In this document: positions 52,743 through 63,557 of the stretch, in pieces
How the letters are laid out: every line of letters begins with the position of its first letter
How positions within the stretch are numbered: position 1 is the stretch's first letter
Assembly: GCA_903813345.2 (NCBI GenBank)
Contig: CAIIXF020000002.1
Coordinates: 9,137,555-9,201,554, forward strand
Length of the DNA: 64,000 bases
Source: Owenia fusiformis
Lineage: Eukaryota; Annelida; Polychaeta; Sabellida; Oweniidae
Direction of reading: 5' to 3'
Position numbers and translations under genes: made by a program
The notes under the pieces: generated by a model
The model's input: the letters and a program-made list of their open reading frames with translations, nothing else
Databases searched by the model: none
Told to the model about the DNA's origin: nothing

Positions 52743-53639
52743 CTTTTCATTAGTCTTTACAAAATATGCTTGAGTTTAGCCCTGTATTTAAAATACTTTT
52801 TGGAGGAGGTAGTTCTCAATAAAAAAATTAAAGAACCATCTAAGGTCCTGTGCTGACAATACATTTTTAGAATACATCAGTATTGAGATTTTGTATTCTA
52901 AACACTTTTTTGTATTCTAAACATGGATGCAATTAAAATCGAATTTCTGACATGATACACATTTTCTGTAAAGTTGCTAAATAATCATACATGTATAGAC
53001 TACAACTTAAGTTTTGAACATCTAGCAGACCTTAGGCTTCACATCATACCATAAAGTTGATCATACAACTAGATTCACTAATTTTTGTTGTTTTGTATTT
53101 TGTTTACAACCTTTGAAGGTGAGCAATATCTTTGGGTATATATTTTTACAGTTTTCAAGTTGAAGATCTTGTATATTTAACCTCGCTAGAATCACAGACA
53201 GTTCAACCCAGCCCTGGCCTTATTGAGTTCTAGAGTAAAAAAAAAATATAACACATGTGCATTTGGTTTTGATAACTCCTGGTATCATGAGGTACCTGTG
53301 AAATATTTGCACAAGTTTTCCTATTGCAACCCCACATGATTATTACAGTATATTTACAGTATATACAACACAAGTCTAATTTGTGTACAGTATAAGCTAA
53401 CTGGTGAACAAGTTGAAATATGTAGAAAGTCTATGTTAAGAAGATTATGTCAGGTTTGGTATAGCAAAGGTCCTGATGTTGGGACCTTCCTGTTTGGTTC
53501 TGTCATGGGTTTTCAGTAATCTATTGAAAGCTCATGGTTCTGTAATCATGCGACTTGTAAGTGAGTCCAAACTACTTTTAATTTAATTTTCAAGAGCTTC
53601 ATTACATTTTCAATGTTTTTTACTGTTCTTACTGTGCGT
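52743..53639. other. Spacer between MITE pair and TPR locus
   Basis: No gene seen. A block around 53455-53580 (GGTATAGCAAAGGTCCTGAT, GACTTGTAAGTGAGT) recurs at about 53745-53865, so the downstream flank of the TPR locus is itself duplicated. Confidence 0.5.
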
Positions 53640-54590
53640 CATTGAACAAACAAAATTCTTTATTGAAACTCTCATCGAAGTGTTATACTCCCCAAGTTGT
53701 CTATGCACTTCACCTTCACTATTCAGTGATATGGTAGAATCTGGTTATGTCTGATTTGGTATTGCAAAGGTCCTGATGTTTGAATTTAGCTAAACACATT
53801 TTGTTTGGTTCTGTCGAGTGTCGAGTATTGATCATGTGATTATGGGACTTGTTAGTGAGTTCATCTCCCTTTCATCTCCTTTTCCTGATCTTTTTTGCAT
53901 GCTTCTATATTTTCTAATGTTGCCACTACAGAGAGGTCGTTGTCATTGGAATAAACATATCTCTATATTGCTAAACACTCATTGAAGTATTCCATGGCAT
54001 TGTTACTCCCTCATGCTATAATACACTTCACCTATATTGTGCAGTGCCCTGGCAACACCTAGATGAGCATCACTGCCATTTCCTGTACATTGATAGATAG
54101 ACTATCTTTATGGTACTTCAAGGCAATGGTATACTCCCCTAGCTGTCTTTACACTTCACCTATATTGTGCAGTGACCTGGCAGCATCTGGGTGAGCATTA
54201 CTGCCATAAATATTTCTACATATCGATAGACTATCTTTATGGTATTTCAAGGCAGTGGAATACTCCCCTATGCTATTATAAACAGTACCTATATTGTTGA
54301 GTTAATTGGCAACATCTGGGTGAGCATTACTACCATAAATCTTTCTTTACATTGATAGACTATCTCCTAGATATTTCAAGGCAGTGGAATACTCCCCTAT
54401 GCTATTATACACAGTACCTATATTGTTGAGTTAATTGGCAACATCTGGGTGAGCATTACTACCATAAATATTTCGACACATTAATAGACTATCTTCTAGA
54501 TATTTCAAGGCAGTGGAATACTCCCCTATGCTATTATACACAGTACCTATATTGTTGAGTGAATTGGCAACATCTGGGTGAGCATTACTT
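53640..54590 (-). pseudogene. Degenerate tail of the TPR array
   Basis: Minus-strand TPR units with stops. A short relic at about 53640-53735 (VHRQLGEY-like) and diverged units from about 53910 lead to four recognisable 126-bp units from 54120 onward (YNSIGEYSTALKYLEDSL, NAHPDVAN). At about 54301 and 54430 the expected ANSLNN reads AN-stop-LNN (TAA). At about 54563 the Ser codon is intact. Confidence 0.8.
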
Positions 54591-55172
54591 ACCCTACTAT
54601 CACACCAAACTAGTTCTCACTACGTTCTCGAAAACGGGCTTAAACTGAGCACGAACGGATTTGACGTACTAAGAACCCACTAAAAACCGTTTGGGATCTG
54701 TTTACAAACTTCATGAAACTACTAGAACGAGTAGGTCCTCCAGCACTTAGAGCATGCTCAAAATTTTCTGGTGATCGTCAAAACGTTGCCAAATCGGTTT
54801 TAAACTGTGTTCGAACTGAATGAACGTAGCTACAACGTTCAACGGTCTGTTTACGAACTTTATGGACTTTTCCGGACGGGGTTTGTGATTTAGAATTTTG
54901 AATCGATTCAAAATTCGATGGCGACTGTATCGTTCTGTAATCAGGTCATGATGACCTTCTAGACTAAGGGACAGTTTATACTACGTTGCACACCGACGTG
55001 GTGCGACCTGAACGAACTGCGAATGAGATGGACGTATTGAAGACTGTTTATGAACGAAGTAGCTAATTATTTTAGACGTATATCCCGACCGCAGCCAGAT
55101 TGAGCCCGTTTTACGACATTTTTGTAGGACTGGCAAGAACGGGTAAGAACTAGTTTGGTGTGATAGGGGGGT
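54591..55172. mobile_element. DNA transposon/MITE inserted in the TPR array
   Basis: The terminal inverted repeat TATCACACCAAACTAGTTCT (54598-54617) is matched perfectly by 55146-55165. CCC/GGG-rich outer bases lie next to TAC. About 580 bp, no coding frame. TPR sequence resumes on both sides (GAGCATTAC left, CCATAAATATTTCT right). The target duplication could not be fixed. Confidence 0.88.
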
Positions 55173-55346
55173 ACCATAAATATTTCTATGCATTGATAGA
55201 TCTTCTAGGTATTTCATGGCAGTTGTATATTCCCCTAGTTGTCTATGCACTAAACATACATTGTTAAGTGACCTTGCAACATCTGGGTGAGCATCACTAC
55301 CATGAATCTTTCTTAACATTGATAGACTATCTTCTAGGTATTTCAT
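55173..55346 (-). pseudogene. TPR array fragment between transposon and frameshift
   Basis: About 1.4 TPR units in the frame MKYLEDSLSMLRKIHGSDAH, PDVARSLNNVCLVHRQLGEY, running into the transposon at its 3' end. Separated from the next fragment by a 14-bp deletion (loss of the GEY codons) near 55355. Confidence 0.75.
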
Positions 55347-56854
55347 GGCAATAGTTGTCTCTGCACTAAGCCTATATAGTTAAGTGACCTTGCAACATCT
55401 GGGTGAGCATCACTACCATGAATCTTTCTTAACATTGATAGACTATCTTCTAGGTATTTCATGGCAGTTGTATATTCCCCTAGTTGTCTCTGCACAAAAC
55501 CTACATTGTAAAGTGACATGGCAACATCTGGGTGAGCATCACTACCATGAATCTTTCTATACATTGATAGACTATCTTTATAATATTCACTGGCAGTGGT
55601 ATACTTCCCTAGCCGACTGTGCACTTCACCTACATTATTAAGTGACATGGCAACATCTGGGTGAGCATCACTTCCATGAATCTTTCTTAACATTGATAGA
55701 CTATCTTTATAATATTCACTGGCAGTAGTATATTCCCCTAGTTGTCTCTGCACGAAGCCTATATTGTTAAGTGACCTTGCAACATCTGGGTGAGCATCAC
55801 TACCATGAATCTTTCTTAACATTGCTAGATTATCTTTATAATATTCACTGGCAGTGGTATACTTCCCTAGTTGATTGTGCACTTCACCTACAATATCAAG
55901 TGACATGGCAACATCTGGGTGAGCATCACTTCCATGAATCTTTCTTAACATTGATAGACTATCTTCTTGGTATTTCATGGCAATAGTATATTCCCCTAGT
56001 TGTTTCTGCACGAAGCCTATATTGTTTAGTGACCTTGCAACATCTGGGTGAGCATCACTACCATGAATCTTTCTTAACATTGATAGATTATCTTTATAAT
56101 ATTCACTGGCAGTGGTATACTTCCCTAGTTCTCTCTGCACGAAGCCTATATTGTTAAGTGACCTTGCAACATCTGGGTGAGCATCACTGCCATGAATCTT
56201 TCTTAACATTGATAGATTATCTTTATAATATTCACTGGCAGTGGTATACTTCCCTAGGCGATAGTGCACTTCACCTACATTATTAAGTGACATGGCAACA
56301 TCTGGGTGAGCATCAATTCCATGAATCTTTCTTAACATTGATAGACTATCTTCTAGGTATTTCATGGCAATAGTATATTCCCTTAGTTGTCTATAGACTA
56401 AACCTACATTGTTAAGTGACCTTGCAACACCTGGGTGAGCATCACTACCATGAATCTTTCTTAACATTGATAGACTATCTTTATAATATTCACTGGCAGT
56501 TTTATACTTCCCTAGTTGATTGTGCACTTCACCTACGTTATTAAGTGCCATGGCAACATCTGGGTGAGCATCACTACCATGAATATTTCTACACATTGAT
56601 AGACTATCTTCTAGATATTTCAAGGCAGTAGAATACTCCCCTATGCTATTATACACAGAACCTATATTGTTGAGTGAATTGGCAACATCTGGGTGAGCAT
56701 TACTACCATAAATATTTCTACGCATTGATAGACTATCTTTATGGTATTTCATGGCAGTGGTATACTTCCCCATGCTCTCATACACTATACCAATAGTGTT
56801 CAGTGACCTTGCAACATTTGGGTGAGCATCATTTCCATGAATCTTTCTTAACAT
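55343..56854 (-). pseudogene. TPR array segment, about 12 repeats
   Basis: 503-codon open frame of 42-residue kinesin-light-chain-like TPRs (unit type KYLEDSLSMLRKIHGSDAH, PDVARSLNNIGFVQRQLGEY). It begins after a 10-bp deletion near 56870 and ends in QRQLLP-stop at the 14-bp deletion. Units alternate between an ASEYYKDSL type and an AMKYLEDSL type. It has no start context of its own; most likely part of the same original gene as 59868-63353. A separately expressed TPR-only product cannot be excluded. Confidence 0.7.
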
Positions 56855-56868
56855 TGATAGACTATCTT

Positions 56869-57633
56869 CTAGGCAGTCTTACACTCCCCCATGTTATTAT
56901 ACACATTACCTATATTGTTGAGTGAATTGGCAACATCTGGGTGAGCATTACTAGCATAAATATTTCTACGCATTGATAGACTATCTTTATGGTATTTCAT
57001 GGCAGTTGTATACTTCCCCATGCACTCATACACTACACCAATATCGTTGAGTGAAAGGGCAACATCTGGGTGAGCATCACTACCATGAATCTTTCTTAAC
57101 ATTGATAGACTATCTTCTAGGTATTTCATGGCAGTTTTATATTCCCCTAGTTGTCTATGCACTAAACCTACATTGTAAAGTGACCTTGCAACATCTGGGT
57201 GAGCATCGCTAACATGAATCTTTCTTAACATTGATAGATTATCTTTATAATATTCACTGGCAGTGGTATACTTCCCTAGCCAACTGTGCACTTCACCTAC
57301 ATTATTAAGTGACCTTGCAACATCTGGGTGAGCATCACTACCATGAATCTTTCTTAACATTGATAGACTATATTCTAGGTATTTCATGGCAGTTGTATAT
57401 TCCCCTAGTTGTCTATGCACTAAACCTACATTGTTAAGTGACCTTGCAACACCTGGGTGAGCATCACTACCATGAATCTTTCTTAACATTGATAGATTAT
57501 CTTTGTAATATTTCATGGCAGTGGTATACTCCCTCATGCTATTATACACTGAACCTATATTGTTTAGTGACCTTGCAACATCTGGGTGAGCATCATTTCC
57601 ATGAATCTCTATATATTGATAAACTATCTTCAT
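56869..57633 (-). pseudogene. TPR array segment, about 6 repeats
   Basis: 254-codon open frame. Upstream it is shifted from the next segment by loss of CT near 57606 (ATCTCTATAT against ATCTCTCTATAT in sister units). Downstream it ends MGECKTA-stop, where about 10 bp of the ALKYLED coding sequence are missing. Confidence 0.72.
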
Positions 57634-59062
57634 AGTATTTCCTGGCCATTGTATACTCCCTCATGCTATTATACACTGAACCTATATTGTTTAGTGACCT
57701 TGCAACATCTTGGTGAGCATCATTTCCATGAATCTCTCTATATATTGATAAAGTATCTTCATAGTATTTCCTGGCCATTGTATACTCCCTCATGCTATTA
57801 TACACTGAACCTATATTGTTTAGTGACCTTGCAACATCTTGGTGAGCATCATTTCCATGAATCTCTCTATATATTGATAAAGTATCTTCATAGTATTTCC
57901 TGGCCATTGTATGCTCCCCCATGCTATCATACACTGAACCTATATTGCTTATTGACCTTGCAACATCTGGGTGAGCATCATTTCCATGAATCTTTCTTAA
58001 CATTGATAGATTATCTTTATAATATTCACTGGCAGTGGTATACTTCCCTAGCCGACTGTGCACTTCAGCTACATTATTAAGTGACATTGCAACATCTGGG
58101 TGAGCATCACTACCATGAATCTTTCTTAACATTGATAGACTATCTTCTAGGTATTTCATGGCAGTTGTATATTCCCCTAGTTGTCTATGCACTAAACCTA
58201 CATTGTTAAGTGACCTTGCAACACCTGGGTGAGCATCACTACCATGAATCTTTCTTAACATTGATAGATCATCTTTATAATATTTCATGGCAGTGGTATA
58301 CTTCCCTAGCCGACTGTGCACTTCAGCTACATTATTAAGTGACATGGCAACATCTGGGTGAGCATCACTACCATGAATCTTTCTTAACATTGATAGATTA
58401 TCTTTGTAATATTTCATGGCAGTGGTATACTCCCCCATGCTATCATACACTGAACCTATATTGTTCAGTGACTTTGCAACATCTGGGTGAGCATCATTTC
58501 CATGAATCTCTCTATATATTGATAAACTATCTTCATAGTATTTCCTGGCCATTGTATGCTCCCCCATGCTATTATACACTGAACCTATATTGTTCAGTGA
58601 CCTTGCAACACCTGGGTGAGCATCACTACCATGAATCTTTCTTAACATTGATAGATTATCTTTGTAATATTTCATGGCAGTGGTATACTCCCCCATGCTA
58701 TCATACACTGAACCTATATTGTTTAGTGACCTTGCAACATCTGGGTGAGCATCATTTCCATGAATCTTTCTTAACATTGATAGATTATCTTTATAATATT
58801 CACTGGCAGTGGTATACTTCCCTAGCCGACTGTGCACTTCACCTACATTATTAAGTGACATGGCAACATCTGGGTGAGCATCACTACCATGAATCTTTCT
58901 TAACATTGATAGACTATCTTCTAGGTATTTCATGGCAATAGTATATTCCCCTAGTTGTCTATGCACTAAACCTACATTGTTAAGTGACCTTGCAACATCT
59001 GGGTGAGCATCACAATGATGAATCTTTCTTAACATTGATAGACTATCTTCTAGGTATTTCAT
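57593..59062 (-). pseudogene. TPR array segment, about 11 repeats
   Basis: 489-codon open frame of 42-residue TPRs, starting next to the 851-bp foldback element and ending at the CT deletion near 57606 (SIYRDSWK-stop). Adjacent units (for example those ending NNIGSVYNSMREY) are nearly identical in DNA, implying recent unit duplication or conversion. Confidence 0.72.
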
Positions 59063-59084
59063 GGCAATAGTATATTCCCCTAGT

Positions 59085-59935
59085 TCACTCTATGCAGACA
59101 GAGCCTGTGGGAAATATTGGGTGGGGAGCAAATGAGCGGAGGGTGCGGAGCTAACGGTCATTTTTGAATTTAAATTTGGGATATTTCTGGAACTAAGCCG
59201 TTTTGGGACTTCAAATATACCAAGATATGTGTATTTGACACCAAATATCAATACAATTGTGAAAATAGTAGCGCAATTCATTCTATAGCGACGCAGTGTG
59301 CCTTAAACCTTTCCCAGACCTATATATTTTGGAATTATCCTTTTAATACTGAGTCCCCAGCATTCATAAAAAATGGTGTTCAAGGTACACTATCTATACA
59401 AATTATTTTTGCATCTTGGAAGCCAGGCAGTATCAGTGTGATTTTATAAAAATTCGGAAATGTTTTTCAGATATGAGCCCCCTCTAAATATTGGGTGCGG
59501 AGCAGCTCCATAAACGTAGCTCCGCACCCAATATTTAGAGGGGGCTCATATCTGAAGAACATTTCCGAATTTTTATAAAATCACACAGATACTGCCTGGC
59601 TTCCAAGATGCAAAAATAATTTGCATGGGTAGTGTATCTTGAACACCATTTTTTATGAATGCTGGGGACGCAGTATTAAAAGGATATTCTCAAAATATAT
59701 AGGTCTGGGAAATGTTTAAGGCATACTGCGTCGCTATAAAATGAATTGCACTACTATTTTCACAATTTTATTGATATTTGGTGTCAAATACACATATCTT
59801 GGTATATTTGAAGTCCCAAAACGGCTTAGTTTCAGAAATACCCCAATTTTAAATTCAAAAATGACCGTTAGCTCCGCACCCTCCGCTCATTTGCGCCGCA
59901 CCCAATATTTCCCACAGGCTCTGTCTGCATAGGGT
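59085..59935. mobile_element. 851-bp foldback transposable element inserted in the TPR gene
   Basis: Near-perfect inverted repeat: arms of about 415 bp (59085-59503 and 59519-59935) around a short spacer near 59511. Ends TCACTCTATGCAGACAGAGC and its inverse ending CATAGGGTGA. AGT at 59082-59084 and again at 59936-59938 fits a 3-bp target duplication; sister TPR units read CCCCTAGTTGTCTATGC without the insertion. No coding frame. Confidence 0.93.
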
Positions 59936-62900
59936 GAAGTTGTCTATGCACTAAACCTACATTGTTAAGTGACCTTGCAACATCAGGGTGAGCATCACTA
60001 CCATGAATCTTTGTATACATCAATAGGCCATCTTTCAAGTATTTCATGGCAGTGATATACTCCCCCAAGTGTCCATACATTGTCCCTATATTGTTCAGTG
60101 ACCTTGCAACATCTGGGTGAGCATCATTACCATGAATATTTCTACACATTGACAGACTATCATCATAGTATTTCATGGCAGTGGTATACTCCCCCATGTT
60201 ATCATAAACTGAACCTATATTGTTCAGTGACTTTGCAACATCTGGGTGAGCATCATTTCCATGAATCTCTCTATATATTGATAAACTATCTTCATAGTAT
60301 TTCCTGGCCATTGTATGCTCCCCCATGCTATTATACACTGAACCTATATTGTTCAGTGACCTTGCAACACCTGGGTGAGCATCACTACCATGAATCTTTC
60401 TTAACATTGATAGATTATCTTTGTAATATTTCATGGCAGTGGTATACTCCCTCATGCTATTATACACTGAACCTATATTGTTTAGTGACCTTGCAACATC
60501 TGGGTGAGCATCATTTCCATGAATCTCTCTATATATTGATAAACTATCTTCATAGTATTTCCTGGCCATTGTATGCTCCCCCATGCTATTATACACTGAA
60601 CCTATATTGTTCAGTGACGTTGCAACATCTGGGTGAGCATCACTTCCATGAATATTTCTGTACATTGACAGACTATCATCATAGTATTTCCTGGCCATTG
60701 TATACTTCCCCATGCTATTATACACTGAACCTATACTGTTCAGTGACCTGGCAACATTTGGGTGAGCATCACTTCCATGAATATTTTTATACATTGTTAA
60801 GCCATCTTTCAAGTATTTCATGGCAGTAGTACACTCCCCCATGCGATGATACAGTTCACCCATATTGTGCAGTAAATGGGCAATATGTGGGTGAGCATCA
60901 TTACCATGAATCTTTCTTAGCATGGATAGACTGTCTTCGGAATATTTCATGCCAGTAATATACTCCCCCAGTTTTATATGCACTGACGCTATATTGTTCA
61001 GTGACCTGGCAACTTCTGGGTGAGCATCACTTCCATGAATATTTTTATACATTGTAAGGCCTTCTTTCAAGTATTTCATTGCAGTGGTATACTCCCCCGT
61101 GATATCATACACTGAACCTATATTTTGCAGTAAATAGGCAATATTTGGGTGAGCATCACTACCATGAATCTTTCTATACATTGATAGACTATCTTCTAGG
61201 TATTCCATGGCAGTAGTATGTTCCCCTAGTTGTCTATGCACTGACCCTACATTGTTAAGTGACCTGGCTAGATCTGGGTGAGCAGCACTTCCATGAATCT
61301 TTCTATACATTGATAAACTATCTTCAAAGTATTTTCTGGCAAGTGTATGCTTCCCCATGTTATCATAAACTGAACCTATATTGTTCAGTGAAACTGCAAC
61401 ATTTGGGTGATTATTATTGCTATGTATTTTCTTACTCATTTCATAAGAATCTTCAAGAATTTGCAAGGCCTTATCATACATACCAAGTGCCTCGTTGTAT
61501 AGTATACCTATTGTAGTTTGTAGTGAAGCTATTTCTTCCACATTTACTATTGTACCATGTACTAATGTACTTTTCAGTTTCTTCAATTTATCTTGATAAG
61601 CCCATAGAGCTCTTTTAGAGAAATACATGTCTTTATATAACATTATTCTGATCTCATTACTCTCTTCCATGTATTTATCTTTGTGTTTCCACTTTGTTTT
61701 ATTTTTCTGTGAAATTAAGAATTTAGACCATGGCATGAAGATAGTGTAGAAATGAATGATTGCAGTGTATCCTCTAACAGGTAAAACAGTTTTTGAATCT
61801 AATGGGTCATTCTCGGTTTCACTTGACAGAAATGATACCAATTCTTTCTGTTCTTTGTATTTACTGTATACCAAATGCCTGAGATTAGCTGCAATGCAAA
61901 CCATCATTTGCAAATCCTTCTTTGCCCTTTGAGTTAGGATTCCTGTCTGGAATAACTCCTCTAAAACATCCAAGGGAGCAAAGGATTTGCAACCATGAAC
62001 TAGCTTAAGAATGTTAATAGAAATAGTTGCCAACCTATAGACGTTATGTTTACTATGTATATCTTGACGGAATGATTTGCCTGTGAGTGGATTTTTCGCA
62101 TACTTTTCTAGGTCATCATTGAGTGTTTTCATTCCACGTTCTGCACCTATAGATACATTTGGAGTCTTAGATGGGGATTCTAATATGGAATGAACCTGTT
62201 CATTGTATGCATTCCAAAGGGTTTCATCTCCTGTTATTAATTTTGAATTCATCAACACATCACCAAGACGGTAACCCTCTTTTAAAGCTGCATCAGTGAA
62301 TTGGTATTTGGTCATTTCATCTATTGTCATTATAAGCTCTAGTGTAGGTGGTTTCTCAGGGTTCTTTCTTGATTTTCGTCCTATTGGTGTCTTACTAGCA
62401 GATGGGTGTGTTCCATCAAATGAAACCCCACGTGTAGTCACTTTATCCCAAAAGTTCACGTCAGTCATATTAAGTGGCAGTCTGTCATTGAAATCGGTCA
62501 ATACTGGTATGTCAAGATTGTTCAAAATGGTCTCACCTAAATTTAAAACTTGGAGATGCACATAATAGACAAGTATACGTAACTCTTCCTTTATCTGTTC
62601 AACTGGCTGGCCCATTGGATCAAACAATATTGCCCACTCTATATCAGAGTAAGCAGTCACCTCCTTACGGGACAGTGATCCTAGTGCCATTATTGCAAAC
62701 CTGTATTTACAATTTTGAATTCCTAGCACAGACATACAGTTTGTGATAATTGACCTATAAAATTCTAAAAGCTTTTCTGTGATCTCATTATAGAACACTT
62801 TACTGTGTTCTATAGTGTTATCAATATCCTGTTCTTTCATTTCAGAAGTTTGTGGATGTACAATCATGTCATTGTTTATAATGGCATTCACAGTTTCTTC

Positions 62901-63353
62901 AGAATAATTACGTATTTTCTCTAGGGCGTCTTTGTATTCTCTTGTCAATTCAGAAGTTGAAAATGTACTCTCTTTTGACAGTCTTTTGAGAAATTGTGCA
63001 TCAATCTTCTGAAGCTTTTGTTCAATATAGCTCTTGTCGTACTTAAATTTAGTATTCAGCAAACTCCATCTTCGCAACAGATCCTGTATATTTTTCAATG
63101 GCCGACTCTCTAATTTCTCGAGTCGACATTTTGCTGCGTTTAAAAGTGCTGAGGCCCAAACATAATGTTCATACCAGGTCGGAGATGTTTCAGCTGATCC
63201 TATAAACTCATCACCCAGTTCACACATTAGATCTGCCTGTTTCTTTAGTTCAGTTTCCTGGTCACAAGCTTTTATTTTACAACCAAGGTCATACATTTTC
63301 TGTGTGATCTCTGAAAGAGGATACAATGTAATAGATGATGAAGAAACAGGCAT
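59868..63353 (-). CDS. GlnD/DUF294-type nucleotidyltransferase fused to TPR repeats
   Basis: 1161-residue open frame. Residues 1-170 are helical with no recognised domain. At about 218-240 it reads MALGSLSRKEVTAYSDIEW, the G-S...R-x-E...S-D-x-(D/E) signature of the GlnD/DUF294 branch of the polymerase-beta-like nucleotidyltransferase fold; the metal-binding pair would be the Asp and Glu of SDIE. A mainly helical region (about 330-600) follows. Then come 12 to 13 TPRs of 42 residues (SLNNIGSVYDNMGKH type), like kinesin light chain and nephrocystin-3 TPRs. The last 20 or so residues (from HPMQTEPVG) are read from the inserted foldback element, so the native C-terminus is lost. The first ATG lies in a GTAGCCAGG-family repeat; Met20 or an upstream exon are alternatives. 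Substrate and role unknown. Confidence 0.82.
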   Translation of the reverse strand: MPVSSSSITLYPLSEITQKMYDLGCKIKACDQETELKKQADLMCELGDEFIGSAETSPTWYEHYVWASALLNAAKCRLEKLESRPLKNIQDLLRRWSLLNTKFKYDKSYIEQKLQKIDAQFLKRLSKESTFSTSELTREYKDALEKIRNYSEETVNAIINNDMIVHPQTSEMKEQDIDNTIEHSKVFYNEITEKLLEFYRSIITNCMSVLGIQNCKYRFAIMALGSLSRKEVTAYSDIEWAILFDPMGQPVEQIKEELRILVYYVHLQVLNLGETILNNLDIPVLTDFNDRLPLNMTDVNFWDKVTTRGVSFDGTHPSASKTPIGRKSRKNPEKPPTLELIMTIDEMTKYQFTDAALKEGYRLGDVLMNSKLITGDETLWNAYNEQVHSILESPSKTPNVSIGAERGMKTLNDDLEKYAKNPLTGKSFRQDIHSKHNVYRLATISINILKLVHGCKSFAPLDVLEELFQTGILTQRAKKDLQMMVCIAANLRHLVYSKYKEQKELVSFLSSETENDPLDSKTVLPVRGYTAIIHFYTIFMPWSKFLISQKNKTKWKHKDKYMEESNEIRIMLYKDMYFSKRALWAYQDKLKKLKSTLVHGTIVNVEEIASLQTTIGILYNEALGMYDKALQILEDSYEMSKKIHSNNNHPNVAVSLNNIGSVYDNMGKHTLARKYFEDSLSMYRKIHGSAAHPDLARSLNNVGSVHRQLGEHTTAMEYLEDSLSMYRKIHGSDAHPNIAYLLQNIGSVYDITGEYTTAMKYLKEGLTMYKNIHGSDAHPEVARSLNNIASVHIKLGEYITGMKYSEDSLSMLRKIHGNDAHPHIAHLLHNMGELYHRMGECTTAMKYLKDGLTMYKNIHGSDAHPNVARSLNSIGSVYNSMGKYTMARKYYDDSLSMYRNIHGSDAHPDVATSLNNIGSVYNSMGEHTMARKYYEDSLSIYREIHGNDAHPDVARSLNNIGSVYNSMREYTTAMKYYKDNLSMLRKIHGSDAHPGVARSLNNIGSVYNSMGEHTMARKYYEDSLSIYREIHGNDAHPDVAKSLNNIGSVYDNMGEYTTAMKYYDDSLSMCRNIHGNDAHPDVARSLNNIGTMYGHLGEYITAMKYLKDGLLMYTKIHGSDAHPDVARSLNNVGLVHRQLHPMQTEPVGNIGCGANERRVRS

Positions 63354-63557
63354 GTAGCCAGGGGGGTTCGCAGGGTTCGGGCGAATTCCCCCCCCCCCCC
63401 TGGGAAAATTATTTCAAAATCATGCAGTTTCTCACCATTTTGAGCACTTCTCAAGTGATTTTAGCCATATTTGGGCCAGAATTGTCAAATGTGAACCCCC
63501 CTTGGAAATTTTTGAAAACTGAGCCCCCCCCTTGGCAAATCCTGGCTACGGGCCTGA
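63346..63557 (-). mobile_element. GTAGCCAGG-family short repeat, copy 3, at the TPR gene 5' end
   Basis: Left end CAGGCATGTAGCCAGG, right end CCTGGCTACGGGCCTG, body as in 15296-15502 and 38735-38948. Its left end supplies the first ATG of the nucleotidyltransferase-TPR frame. Confidence 0.85.

Noticed and set aside
55384-60829. Plus-strand frames rich in HLGEHHYHES across the TPR array
   Set aside because: Antisense shadows of the 126-bp TPR repeat; the minus strand encodes the recognisable TPRs.
59868-63353. Bacterial contamination as source of the nucleotidyltransferase-TPR frame
   Set aside because: Base composition matches the surroundings, and animal repeat elements flank and interrupt the frame.
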